64,000 nt of DNA from Acidobacteria bacterium SCN 69-37 (lineage in GTDB: Bacteria > Acidobacteriota > Vicinamibacteria > Vicinamibacterales > SCN-69-37). The position numbers were made by a program, and so were the translations under genes. Where the stretch lies: contig MEDJ01000023.1 of the NCBI GenBank assembly GCA_001724025.1, positions 1 through 64,000 of the forward strand, given 5' to 3'. The notes below the pieces were generated by a model that saw only the letters and a program-made list of their open reading frames with translations, was not told where the DNA came from and did not search any database. This document shows, piece after piece, positions 1 through 7,637 of this stretch. The first letter of the stretch is position 1; every line of letters begins with the position of its first letter.

Positions 1-424
1 GGACCTGTACTCGAGGTTCGTCGTCGGCTGGGCCATCAGTGCCGTCAACAACCGCCATCTCACCATCAAGGCGCTCGAGATGGCGGTGAAGCGGCGGTGC
101 CCAGGTCTCGGCTTGCTCCACCACTCCGATCAGGGCTCAACCTACGCCAGTGAGGACTACCAAGACGTCCTGACCGCGTACGGCATCACCTGCAGCATGA
201 GTCGTCGCGGCAACTGCTACGACAACGCCGTCGTCGAAGCGTTCTTCTCGACGGTCAAGAGCGAGATCGGCGAGCGGTTCGCCAGTCACGGCGACGCGAA
301 GATGGAGTTGTTCGACTACATCGAAGTGTTCTATAACCAGCGTCGGCGGCACTCGGCCGCCGGCCGCATGAGTCCGGCCGCGTACGAGCGGCGGCTGACT
401 CAAGCCGCGTAGCTAAACCGTCCA
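1..424 (+). mobile_element. Right end of an IS3-family insertion sequence
   Basis: The transposase frame ends at 412 and the first bases after it, CTAAACCGTCCA (413-424), look like an IS3-type right terminal repeat ending in CA (reverse complement TGGACGGTTTAG). I place the boundary near 424 by inference, because the left end is outside the window and the matching repeat cannot be compared. The element lies inside the 3' part of the gene that reads leftwards from 1369 and supplies that gene's stop codon. Confidence 0.6.
2..412 (+). CDS. IS3-family transposase OrfB, C-terminal part (5' end outside window)
   Basis: The reading frame is open from base 2 to the TAG at 410-412, so the gene begins upstream of the window and 136 residues are visible. 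They form the second half of a DDE integrase core (rve). DLYSRFVVGW carries the second acidic region, HHSDQGSTYAS follows, and NCYDNAVVEAFFSTVKSE carries the catalytic glutamate with the K/R helix typical of IS3 OrfB. The C-terminal YNQRRRHSAAGRMSPAAYE is the usual IS3 tail. The enzyme would cut and join the ends of its own element. Its upstream partner OrfA and the left end are not in the window. Confidence 0.93.
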   Translation, partial: DLYSRFVVGWAISAVNNRHLTIKALEMAVKRRCPGLGLLHHSDQGSTYASEDYQDVLTAYGITCSMSRRGNCYDNAVVEAFFSTVKSEIGERFASHGDAKMELFDYIEVFYNQRRRHSAAGRMSPAAYERRLTQAA

Positions 425-1369
425 CCGGATCGGATCAAGCGCATCCCGCATGAATCGGCAGTCAGCGGGTTCAGCCTCGTCGGTCAGAGCTAGGCGATCT
501 GGCCTTGATTCCGACGTCGGCGAGATACTGCATACCACGTCGTCGTCTAGATGGACCGCCATTTCCCCCGCAGCGTGAAGCAGAAAGTTGTTCCGGTTCG
601 CACCTGGATATGCGCCGATCTCTTGTCGGCCAACCAGCCCAAATTGGAGCACGTCGACATCGACCCCTGACGCCGATGCGATTGCGGCCACGGCATGGCG
701 CTTTCGATCCTGGCCGATGTAGGCAATCGGCGTTGCGAACTCCTTCGACAGTTCATCGGCGAGCCGCGCTCCGAGGAGGCGTGAAGCCGGTTGCTCCGAG
801 TCATCGAGGACGACCACACGATACTGGCGAGACCAGTGCTGGCGATTCCGCAGTACGCTGAGTAGGCAGCGTCTCAGCGTCGGGTACCGGTCTTTCGTGA
901 TGATGGCGACACTGCCAATTGATGGCTCCTCGTCAATCGCCGCGCCGGCTAACTGCGCGAGAATATCGCGCTCCGTTACAACCCATCCTTCGGCGGAGAG
1001 CTGGCGCACATCGACCGCGGCGTGTCTGGCAGCACTCGGGGTACCTGTGACGGAGGACCGGCAGCGGGCAAACAACTCATGAATTCGCGAACGCGTAGTT
1101 GCCGCCAGCTGGGATGAAGTCGGCGTGAGTTGGCCGCCTTGAAGCGATCGCAGTCGCATTGCCGCCTCCGTCTCGACCAACTGCACGCGATCTCGGAGGA
1201 GGTCATGCACGAGGAACGAGCCGTCCTGCAGGTCGTGCAGTACGAACCGCGTCGCCGCGAGACGTGCTTGGTCATGTGCGTTCATTTCGGTGCATGCCTT
1301 GTCATGCGCGGCGATGTGCGACACTGGTTCGCGAGGCCGGCTGGTGACATACGTGCGAACTGCCGGCAC
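413..1369 (-). pseudogene. PqqD-like domain/glycosyltransferase-like protein, truncated by the IS3 insertion
   Basis: The 318-residue product is the N-terminal half of a protein related to the intact 584-residue protein at 5883-7637. Residues about 40-135 resemble a PqqD-like winged-helix domain (RFVLHDLQDGSF, then VDVRQLSAEGW). Residues about 150-290 look like a GT-A nucleotide-sugar domain: SVAIITKDRYPTLRRCL, RVVVLDDSEQP and the acidic HLDDDVV motif. The frame ends in WTV-stop encoded by the IS end, so the C-terminal half is lost. The start is a GTG at 1369 or an ATG at 1285 (MNAHDQARL); neither has a strong ribosome site. It lies just downstream of two Cys-rich peptide genes on the same strand, which suggests it once acted on them. 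Probably inactive. Confidence 0.7.
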
Positions 1370-1438
1370 AGCCTTCGACGCGTTGGACCGACGCCCCGTC
1401 CCGCTCGGGAACGTAGCGCCGGTCCAGCTCGGTCAGTC

Positions 1439-1687
1439 CTACGACGAGCAGCTTTCGCCCTCGCAGCAGTACTGTTCACACGTATGCGGCCCTATGGCGT
1501 TGCAGCCGGTTCTCGCGGTTGGATTTCCCAAGCAGACCGCACCTTGCCAGTTGCAGATGTCCTGCTCGCAGGACGGCTGCGCGGCCGCCTTTTGCGGCGT
1601 CGCAGCCAGAAGTCCAAACGTTGCTCCAGACACCGAGGCGGCAAAGGCCAGGCTGGCCCGAGCGAGTTGATTCCGCTTCATCAACAT
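1439..1687 (-). CDS. Small secreted Cys-rich peptide (paralogue A)
   Basis: An 82-residue protein with a Sec-type signal: KRNQLAR, a hydrophobic stretch, then KAAA before Gln37. The mature part of about 46 residues has eight cysteines (40, 45, 52, 62, 70, 74, 75, 80) and ends Cys-Ser-Ser. It shares C-x4-C, a central TGC and the Cys-Ser end with the peptides at 1727-1978 and 11450-11686. An AGGAG sits 8 bases before the ATG at 1687; a second in-frame ATG lies at 1681. It lies in a leftward series B-A-PqqD/glycosyltransferase. I do not recognise a named family. A secreted disulfide-rich peptide, possibly modified, is inferred from the cysteines and neighbours. Confidence 0.72.
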   Translation of the reverse strand: MLMKRNQLARASLAFAASVSGATFGLLAATPQKAAAQPSCEQDICNWQGAVCLGNPTARTGCNAIGPHTCEQYCCEGESCSS

Positions 1688-1726
1688 ATATTGATCTCCT
1701 GCTGATTGAGTCGTGTGTGACAGCGG

Positions 1727-1978
1727 CTAGCTGCACGAGTAGCTATCGCAGTGGTAGCCGCCCCCACTGTCCATGTCGCAGCCGGTGGCCTGAGACGCCG
1801 GTCTGCAGGCCTCGAAACCGATTGGATCGAATCTATAGCACTCGTCGTTTTCGCACCACTCTGCCTGAACCGTCTGTGGACTGAGCGAGGCGCCGAAGAT
1901 GATCCCCGCGATGGACGCCATGCACATTGCGCTTGCTTGCACGGCCTTTTTGATAGAACCCGTCGATTCCTGTGTCAT
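1727..1978 (-). CDS. Small secreted Cys-rich peptide (paralogue B)
   Basis: An 83-residue protein: basic start (SIKK), hydrophobic segment about 14-34, signal peptidase-like site QTVQA before Glu40, and a mature region of about 44 residues. Mature cysteines are at 42, 47, 58, 67, 77 and 82, with one more (19) inside the signal. CENDEC matches CEQDIC of its neighbour, QATGC matches the TGC of both paralogues, and the protein ends Cys-Ser. A strong ribosome site (AAGGAG, 7 bases before the ATG at 1978) supports the start. It is the first gene of the leftward series. Function unknown; a secreted disulfide-rich peptide is inferred. Confidence 0.75.
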   Translation of the reverse strand: MTQESTGSIKKAVQASAMCMASIAGIIFGASLSPQTVQAEWCENDECYRFDPIGFEACRPASQATGCDMDSGGGYHCDSYSCS

Positions 1979-2917
1979 GTCGAAACTCCTTCTTCAGTGA
2001 CGTGGACCACTGACGAGCACGTCTTGCCCGCGGCGGCCACACGCGATCGGTGCAAGGACCATGCCCCTGCGTAGTAGGGACGACGAGGCTGCCACTCGCA
2101 CGTGGATGGCGCTGAATCGAGAAGTAAAGACGGATCGCCGTCGAGTGCGTGTGTGATGCAACGCGCAACTTGCAACAATCTGTTTCGTCGAATGAAACAC
2201 CTGACTGCTGGTGTCGTCGCTCGCAAGTCATGGCCACCGGCGTCTGCCGGCGGTGGTCAAGGTCCAAAGCGACGCTCCTCCGTCGGACTCTCGTCTTCGG
2301 AGAAAGCGACCGCAGTCCGGCCACCGCGACTCCCGCACGATACGAGGAGGAGGTGATAGTGGAACCGTTCGCGGCGGGGCACCGGCTCACAGCGGCGTCC
2401 TCGAGGCTGAGCCCATGGCGGTCGGTGAGGGCAGACCCGAGACTGTATCCTGGGTACGACTGCGCCGATCTGGTTCATCCGGACGACGTGCTCTGTCGGG
2501 GTCGCTGAACCAAGCGATTCCGCGAGTGTTCCTCCGGTAGACCCCCCCTTCGATTTCGTGCGGTTGAACCGCGTCGGAGCCTTTGAGACCATGGCGAGGC
2601 TTGTGCAGTTCCACCGGCGCGACCGCCCTGGGGAGATGTTCGCCGATAGCCGGTGGCACCGCCGGCAGCAGGAACCGATCGAGGCGTTGGTAGAGCGCAC
2701 CAACGCTGGCACCGCTATGCGGCGGGCGGATTTCTTCGCACGGTCCCTTTTATATACAGTTTCAAGCCGAATTCGAGCTTACAATCGGGTTCGAATCTCC
2801 GTGCAGGTGCCAGATAAATCATTGCCAATCAGTGATTCGCGGTCAGCCTTGGAAGCGAATTGTCCCTCGTTCTTGCCTCCTCAAACGCCTATCACGCCAG
2901 CGTAGCTTTGTGGGCTC
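1979..2917. other. Long stretch without a convincing gene
   Basis: About 940 bases upstream of the peptide gene at 1978 and downstream of the Fic gene. Open frames exist on both strands, but none has a recognisable domain, a good ribosome site or composition matching its neighbours. Near the peptide gene are two short inverted repeats: TCAGTG/CACTGA at 1994-2013 and TGTTTC/GAAACA at 2181-2199. They may belong to the peptide promoter. The right part (2728-2815) holds the left copy of the tRNA-end-like repeat. The rest may be decayed mobile DNA; I cannot identify it. Confidence 0.5.
2728..2815 (+). repeat. Left copy of a tRNA-3'-end-like direct repeat flanking the Fic gene
   Basis: About 88 bases similar to 4503-4592. 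Over the best 58 aligned bases, with no gap, about 44 are identical. Both copies contain CAGTTTCA, GCCGAATTC, a small hairpin with loop GCTTACAA here or GCTACAA in the other copy, then GGTTCGAATC and a CCA end, like the variable arm, T arm and acceptor end of a tRNA. No 5' half of a tRNA lies upstream. The paired copies around one gene suggest att-like ends of an integrated cassette, which is inference. Confidence 0.55.
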
Positions 2918-4291
2918 TTAGTCGCCGGCGTTCCAGATGGCCGTCCAGGCAGCAAACTCGGCGGGCCTGATCTGGTAGCGCGCGAAGTTGCCCTCGTGCA
3001 GGCTGAGCAGTTCTTCTTCGGCGAGAGACCGGAACGACTCGCGTTCATCTGCCGCGATGTTCTGGTTCGCCCATGCGGCGATATGACCGGCGGCGGCACG
3101 GCGATCCATGGGAGCGCGGACGACGTCGGTGACGATGGCGCGAAGCGCATCGCGGTGACGCAGCCGGAAGGGGTCAGGTTCGCCGAGCGACTGGCGGACG
3201 GATGCGTAGCGCGCCGCCGATCGCTCGTACGCCCAGAGGAAGACGTCTTTGAGCAACTCGCCGCGATTGAGTTCATAGACGCCCAACGTCGCATGCGCAT
3301 AGAGATCGCGTGGCACATCGGTGAAGGACAGGGGCGACAGGTTCGCGCGGACGAAGGGGATATTCGCGGCCAGGCGCGAGACACGCTTGTTCACATCGTC
3401 GAAGGGTTGCAGGTAGGGCAGGTGCACCATCGCAAAGAAGGCCTGCTCGAAGGGATCGAGAATGGCGGCGGCGGTGGCGAGCACCTGAACGAAGCAGTCT
3501 TCGATGAGTTGCGGCGTCTCTGGCGGGTGGTAGACGGAACCGCCGATGCCCACGCCGATATGGCGGAGGCGGCCCGCGCCGCGCGCGTCGACCAGCAGGT
3601 TGTTGGCCAGGATGCCGTGAAGATTGAGGAGCGTGTAGCGGTTGAACCCGATGTCGGCCGCGTTGGTGACGAGAAACTCCACCGCGTCCTTGTGGTTGAG
3701 GATCATCTGCGCTTCGAGGCGGTCGCGGCCTTCGGCTTCCTGGCCGAACTCGATCAGGCGTTGCGTGTCGAGCAGGGAATAGGTGTTGCCTTCGAGGCGG
3801 CTCGAGTTCCAGGCCAGGTCGATCAGCAGACGGTTCAGGATCTGGCGGGCATAGGTGCCGGCCGGCTGTTGCGCATCACCGTGCCGGCGGCCGACGTCGG
3901 CAAGGCGCGCCCGTTCGCCCGGCGACAGGTAGAACGTCTCGCCCGGGCGATAGCTGTCCAGGAAGGCGCGGTTGTAGCCGACCGGCGTGCGGGCTGTGTG
4001 GGGCAGGCGCACCAGGCGGCGGATGTCGTTGCCGTCGGCTGAGAGCGTGATGCCCGGCTCAGGCGTGTCCGCGGCCGGCGGCGTGCCGGGCCGGTACTTC
4101 GTCCACCGCCCGGAGCCTTCCTTGATCAGGCGGCCCTCCTGTACAAGGTCGCTGAGGTGCCTCTGGAGTGTGCGCGGGCGGAGGGGCTTCGCGAGGAGAT
4201 TGTTCACCTCGCCTGCTGTCAGGGGGGAGCCCTGGGCCAGGATCGCCTGTTCCACGGCCTCCACTGCCGCGTCGTTCTTGGGTCGGGCCAT
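2918..4291 (-). CDS. Fic-family protein with N-terminal winged helix and an atypical Fic motif
   Basis: A 457-residue protein. Residues 1-70 form a winged-helix DNA-binding domain (TAGEVNNLL, RTLQRHLSDLV, GRWTKY). Residues 120-360 form a Fic fold with an inhibitory-helix motif, SSRLEG, at 163-168 (the S/T-x-x-x-E-G/N type), placed before the Fic core. The Fic core motif reads LQPFDDVNKR at 294-303, so the usual catalytic His is Gln295. Standard Fic enzymes transfer AMP from ATP to target hydroxyls using that His, so AMP transfer is doubtful here. The N-terminal domain and the phased repeats just upstream suggest autoregulation. The gene stands alone between two direct repeats and looks acquired. 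Confidence 0.9.
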   Translation of the reverse strand: MARPKNDAAVEAVEQAILAQGSPLTAGEVNNLLAKPLRPRTLQRHLSDLVQEGRLIKEGSGRWTKYRPGTPPAADTPEPGITLSADGNDIRRLVRLPHTARTPVGYNRAFLDSYRPGETFYLSPGERARLADVGRRHGDAQQPAGTYARQILNRLLIDLAWNSSRLEGNTYSLLDTQRLIEFGQEAEGRDRLEAQMILNHKDAVEFLVTNAADIGFNRYTLLNLHGILANNLLVDARGAGRLRHIGVGIGGSVYHPPETPQLIEDCFVQVLATAAAILDPFEQAFFAMVHLPYLQPFDDVNKRVSRLAANIPFVRANLSPLSFTDVPRDLYAHATLGVYELNRGELLKDVFLWAYERSAARYASVRQSLGEPDPFRLRHRDALRAIVTDVVRAPMDRRAAAGHIAAWANQNIAADERESFRSLAEEELLSLHEGNFARYQIRPAEFAAWTAIWNAGD

Positions 4292-4330
4292 CTGGGCGCT
4301 CCTTGCGGCTCTTGCTTGCCGCGCGTCATT

Positions 4331-4416
4331 GCTATGCGCAGGAAAGCACGGCTATGCGCCATAATCAAGGCCTATACGCCATAATCTGGCATATGCGCCA
4401 CTATGATGGCGCATAC
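4331..4416. promoter_or_regulatory. Phased array of TATGCGCCATAAT-like repeats upstream of the Fic gene
   Basis: Four direct copies of a TATGCGCCATAAT-like word start at 4333 (TATGCGCA, partial), 4353 (exact), 4373 (TATACGCCATAAT) and 4392 (TATGCGCCACTAT). The spacing is 20, 20 and 19 bases, about two helical turns. An inverted copy (GATGGCGCATAC) lies at 4405-4416. The array begins about 40 bases upstream of the Fic start codon at 4291. The arrangement fits cooperative binding by a helix-turn-helix protein. The best candidate is the winged helix of the Fic protein itself, which is inference. Confidence 0.65.
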
Positions 4417-4502
4417 AGGCGCTATCCGACCTCAAAGTCTATGCGTGCCAGGCGCGTTCCTCCGCGCGGCACAGGAAGAGACGGGGCGAATCTCAGGCGG
4501 CC

Positions 4503-4592
4503 ACCTTCCTTCGCAGGGATCCTTCAATACGCAGTTTCAGGCCGAATTCTGCGCTACAAGCAGGTTCGAATCCCCGTACCCGTACCAGACCT
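4503..4592 (+). repeat. Right copy of the tRNA-3'-end-like direct repeat flanking the Fic gene
   Basis: Partner of 2728-2815 in the same orientation. It carries CAGTTTCA, GCCGAATTC, a CTGC-GCTACAA-GCAG hairpin, GGTTCGAATC and a CCA end at about 4588-4590. The T-stem bases do not pair well and no tRNA 5' half is present, so this is not a working tRNA gene. It may mark the outer end of the DNA that brought in the Fic gene. Confidence 0.55.
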
Positions 4593-4795
4593 CCGCCGAT
4601 CGGCCGCTGCGCCGAGGCCCTCCGTAGTACGCAGTCGGGTATCTGAAGTCAGGATCGGATGCGGCTCTGGCGCAACGGCATCTTCGATAGAGCCCCGCCA
4701 GACCCTGGCTTTGTGGCACAGAGGTGTAACCGGCGGATCTATCCGAATCGGGACGGGATGACGCGTCCGTCAGTCGGGACGGTCTCTCGCAACCC

Positions 4796-5710
4796 CTACA
4801 GGAGCGGCGCGTCCTGTGCCGTGGGGTCGCGGTCAGGTGCCCGCGGCGGAAGACTGGCGTACTTCGTCCAGGCCTTCGCACCCGCCTCAAGGACATCGGT
4901 ATCGGCGGTGATCGCGCCGGTCGCGAACAGCGCGTCGAGCTGATCTCGTGAGATCGGGCCCTTCGGCGCCTTCTCGACGTCGAGATAGTGATACTGCGCG
5001 ACCGCCGAGCGCGCCGCGATTTCAGTCTGGACCCGCGAGGCCGCTTTCTCGGCAATCAGCTTGCCCTGGGAGGCCAGCGTCTTTGTCGCGTCAATCACGC
5101 GCGCGCCTGCCACGCCCAGCAGTTCGTTCAGCCGGTCGCCGTCGTCCGAGAGAATCTGCTTCTGCACCGAGGCGTCGGCCGACTCGACCGTATCGAGTTC
5201 GAGGTAGCGCGCCGGCCTGAACCCGAGGAAGCCTGCCCACAAGGCGTGCGGCAGCGAGGCGCGCTTGGTGTTGTAATCCTTGATCGCCGCGTTGCACTTG
5301 AGGCGTCGGTTCTGCACGTCGGCTTCGGACTCCGCGATGGCGGTGGCGAGCTTCGTGTACTGCTCGTTCGCCTTCAGGTCCGGGAACTTCTGCGCGATCC
5401 CCTGAATGGTCGACAGCACGGTGCCTGTCTGCTGATAGAGTTGCGGGGTGGCGGCCGTCGCCACGTCCTGCGACACCTTCAGCATGACCGTGCTCTCGCG
5501 GTCCATGTACTTCGCCGCGACGTCTCCCAGCTGATTGACCAGCGACACCTTCTTACGCAGCGAGATGTCGATGTTCGACTGCGCCTCCTTCACGTTCTCG
5601 ACCGCGTGGCGGAGTGTATTGTAGCCCCAGACTGCAAGCAGCGCCAGAAAGGCTCCGAGCACGATGACGAGCCAGAAGATGGTGCTGATGAGACCAACGA
5701 TCGCGTTCAT
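4796..5710 (-). CDS. LemA-family protein with C-terminal GYF_2-like domain
   Basis: A 304-residue protein with one N-terminal membrane segment (about 7-28, IFWLVIVLGAFLALLAVWGY). A LemA helical region follows: HAVENVKEAQSNIDISLRKK, then VNQLGDVAAKYM. LemA proteins are membrane-anchored helical-bundle proteins of unclear role. The last 60 residues (YHYLDVEKAPKGPISRDQL, TDVLEAGAKAW) resemble a GYF_2/DUF4339 module, which is thought to bind proline-rich peptides. The combination suggests an envelope-associated adaptor. The gene is alone on its strand. The ATG at 5710 directly precedes the membrane segment. Confidence 0.85.
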   Translation of the reverse strand: MNAIVGLISTIFWLVIVLGAFLALLAVWGYNTLRHAVENVKEAQSNIDISLRKKVSLVNQLGDVAAKYMDRESTVMLKVSQDVATAATPQLYQQTGTVLSTIQGIAQKFPDLKANEQYTKLATAIAESEADVQNRRLKCNAAIKDYNTKRASLPHALWAGFLGFRPARYLELDTVESADASVQKQILSDDGDRLNELLGVAGARVIDATKTLASQGKLIAEKAASRVQTEIAARSAVAQYHYLDVEKAPKGPISRDQLDALFATGAITADTDVLEAGAKAWTKYASLPPRAPDRDPTAQDAPLL

Positions 5711-5790
5711 GGGGCGGCTCCAGATCGAAGCAAGTTGGGCGTGGAGGCAAGCTGCCCCCGGGGATGGCCGCCGATTATATCAATCCGGCC

Positions 5791-5828
5791 GCGACAACGG
5801 GCCGCACCATCGCGTGATGACGCGGCCG
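5791..5828. repeat. Palindromic repeat, copy 1
   Basis: Starts GCGACAACGGGCCGC and continues as an imperfect hairpin with GGGCCGC- and GCGGCC-type arms around a loop near CGCGTG. A second copy with about four differences lies at 15472-15509. The two copies bracket the glycosyltransferase/peptide cluster. No T-run follows, so a simple terminator is unlikely; a REP-like repeat fits better. Confidence 0.6.
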
Positions 5829-5882
5829 GCGTTGTGTGCCTCCGGCTCCGGGATCACGCACCGACCTCAGGGGCGTATCGGC

Positions 5883-7637
5883 TCAAGCCGCTGTCAACTG
5901 CTCCCAGTCGAGTGATTTCGCCGCGCTCCACATTTCTGGCCACCAGCACAGCAATTCGCCGAATCTGGCTACGAATTGCTGCATTTCGGCGAAGCCAGCG
6001 TCGAGGTCGCCGTCGTGGAATTCGATGGGCAGAAAGAATGCTGGTCGTGTGACGCTCTTCCGGCAGACGCGTTGGTAGTCTTCGAGCGCCCGACGCCAGT
6101 ACACCGGACACGCCGGGTCGGCCGCGGCCGAACTCGCGCGCGTCAACTCCTGGGACAGCGTGCTGAGCTTCGACTCAGCGACGAGCGCACGAAAATCCTC
6201 GGCGGGCAGCATTGCCATGTCGTCGAACAGCCGTCCGAGATGTCTCAGCCGATCCGCGGGGTCCGTTGCCAGGGTTGTCGGGGCCAGGCGGGTGACGACG
6301 AACAGGAGGAAGTCAGCCAGGCGCGATTGGCGCGCCGAAGGCATCAGGTTCTCGTATTGTGCCGGGCGGTCCGACTCGTGCCAGACCCCCCACGGCAGAT
6401 GTGCGAAGAGCGCGCCAGGGGCGATGAGGGCGAGCGTAGCCCCCCACACGCCGTCTTCGTTGCGACCCATTGGCATGAACGGCGGCACAAGCGCTGTGTT
6501 GTCGACCCCCATGCAGTAGGCGACGCATGCGGGATCGTGACCGACGATGACGCGCGTCGCGACCGCCGTGACTTCCCGGCTGCTCGTTGCTGACGCGAAC
6601 GCTGCTTCGTCGCTCCAGAACTGCCGGCGCGTGGGGCTCGAGGCGAAGAGCGGTCCGTGCGAGCAATAGCGAGCCGCGTCGCCCGCGAGGCCGGCGAACG
6701 TCACCCTTACCTTTCGGGCAGCGGCGTCGTTCAAAGCAGCAACGATGTGTCCGCAGGCGTCGATGTAACTGACGTTCGCATCCCGGCATCCGACGACATC
6801 CGCGAGGGAGAGTCCCAGTACCGCGCCGTGGGCGTCCGCGATATCCGCCCCGCTCTCGAGGTCGCGAAGAGCCGCGCGCACGGCATCGCGGTCACCAAAG
6901 AAGCGCCAACGGCGCAGATCGGCATGGCCTGCGAGCGCGACCGCGCCCGTATCGGCGTCGCCCTCTGTCCAGGTCGTGGCGATGACATCGTCGTCCTGCA
7001 TGATCAGCGGCCGGCCGGCTGTCAGGAGAACCGCGATGTTACGCCCGCTGCCGATGTCACCGGGGGTAAGGCTGTACTCGGTGACGGCCGCGGGGATACC
7101 GCAAGAAGTCAGATGCTGTCGCAATAGCGCCGTCTGGCTTACGCCGATGTAATGGGTGCGAAGGCCGGGCGTCCCGTCCTTGCTGGCGGTCGCTGCGCGC
7201 GTGTGCCCGGCGTTGGTGCGTGAGCCATCGATAACAAGGGCTCCGATTCCACGTCGTCGCTGGTGACCCAAGCCTTGAAGCGCCCGCGCGACGGCGCGGG
7301 GCCGGTCGGCTGTGACAATGGCAACTGTTTCGATCGCCTGCGATCGCTGAGGTCCCTCAACTCGTGCTGGTCGAGCCATCTCTCGAAGCAGGCCGCGAGA
7401 CACGAGATAGTCGATGGCGTCCGCGATCGCCGTTGCGCTGGGCGACACGCCGCTCGTCCATGCCTCAGCGACGTGGTCGTGAAGCGGGCGTGCGGCCTGG
7501 CACCGGCTGAACACGGCCGCGGTGAGCGGTTCCAGCGTCTCGACGGCGAGGCTCCGCCGGTCGAGCATCAGGACCGATTCTTTCCCCAGTGCGAATCCGG
7601 AGGTTGCCCGTGGGATCCAGAGCGTGTCTTCAGCCAT
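5883..7637 (-). CDS. PqqD-like domain fused to a GT-A-like glycosyltransferase (intact copy)
   Basis: A 584-residue protein from the ATG at 7637, which overlaps the upstream gene's stop by 8 bases (ATGGCTGA). A longer frame to 7736 exists, but the overlap favours 7637. Residues 1-95 resemble a PqqD-like peptide-recognition domain: SVLMLDRRSLAVE, LEPLTAAVF, then IADAIDYLVSRGLL. Residues about 105-480 look like a GT-A transferase: ETVAIVTADRP, ALVIDGSR, an acidic MQDDDVI and a later MGRNEDGVWGA motif. The truncated protein at 413-1369 is its relative. I infer a glycosyltransferase that may recognise a leader peptide. The donor sugar and target are unknown. Confidence 0.7.
   Translation of the reverse strand: MAEDTLWIPRATSGFALGKESVLMLDRRSLAVETLEPLTAAVFSRCQAARPLHDHVAEAWTSGVSPSATAIADAIDYLVSRGLLREMARPARVEGPQRSQAIETVAIVTADRPRAVARALQGLGHQRRRGIGALVIDGSRTNAGHTRAATASKDGTPGLRTHYIGVSQTALLRQHLTSCGIPAAVTEYSLTPGDIGSGRNIAVLLTAGRPLIMQDDDVIATTWTEGDADTGAVALAGHADLRRWRFFGDRDAVRAALRDLESGADIADAHGAVLGLSLADVVGCRDANVSYIDACGHIVAALNDAAARKVRVTFAGLAGDAARYCSHGPLFASSPTRRQFWSDEAAFASATSSREVTAVATRVIVGHDPACVAYCMGVDNTALVPPFMPMGRNEDGVWGATLALIAPGALFAHLPWGVWHESDRPAQYENLMPSARQSRLADFLLFVVTRLAPTTLATDPADRLRHLGRLFDDMAMLPAEDFRALVAESKLSTLSQELTRASSAAADPACPVYWRRALEDYQRVCRKSVTRPAFFLPIEFHDGDLDAGFAEMQQFVARFGELLCWWPEMWSAAKSLDWEQLTAA

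Larger units (their letters stand above)
4292..4795. other. Intergenic region holding the Fic control region and right repeat
   Basis: About 500 bases between the Fic and LemA genes. It holds the operator-like array (4331-4416) and the right tRNA-end-like repeat (4503-4592). In the remaining 200 bases up to the LemA stop I see no gene, terminator or RNA that I can support. Confidence 0.5.

Noticed and set aside
2257-2905. Overlapping open frames in the 1979-2917 gap
   Set aside because: No domain, unusual composition (Arg/His/Ser-rich), and mutually overlapping on both strands.
2996-4042. Long plus-strand frame opposite the Fic gene
   Set aside because: Composition is that of an antisense shadow; no ribosome site or domain.
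4503-4592. Possible tRNA gene
   Set aside because: T arm and CCA look right but the T stem does not pair, and no acceptor, D or anticodon arms are present upstream.
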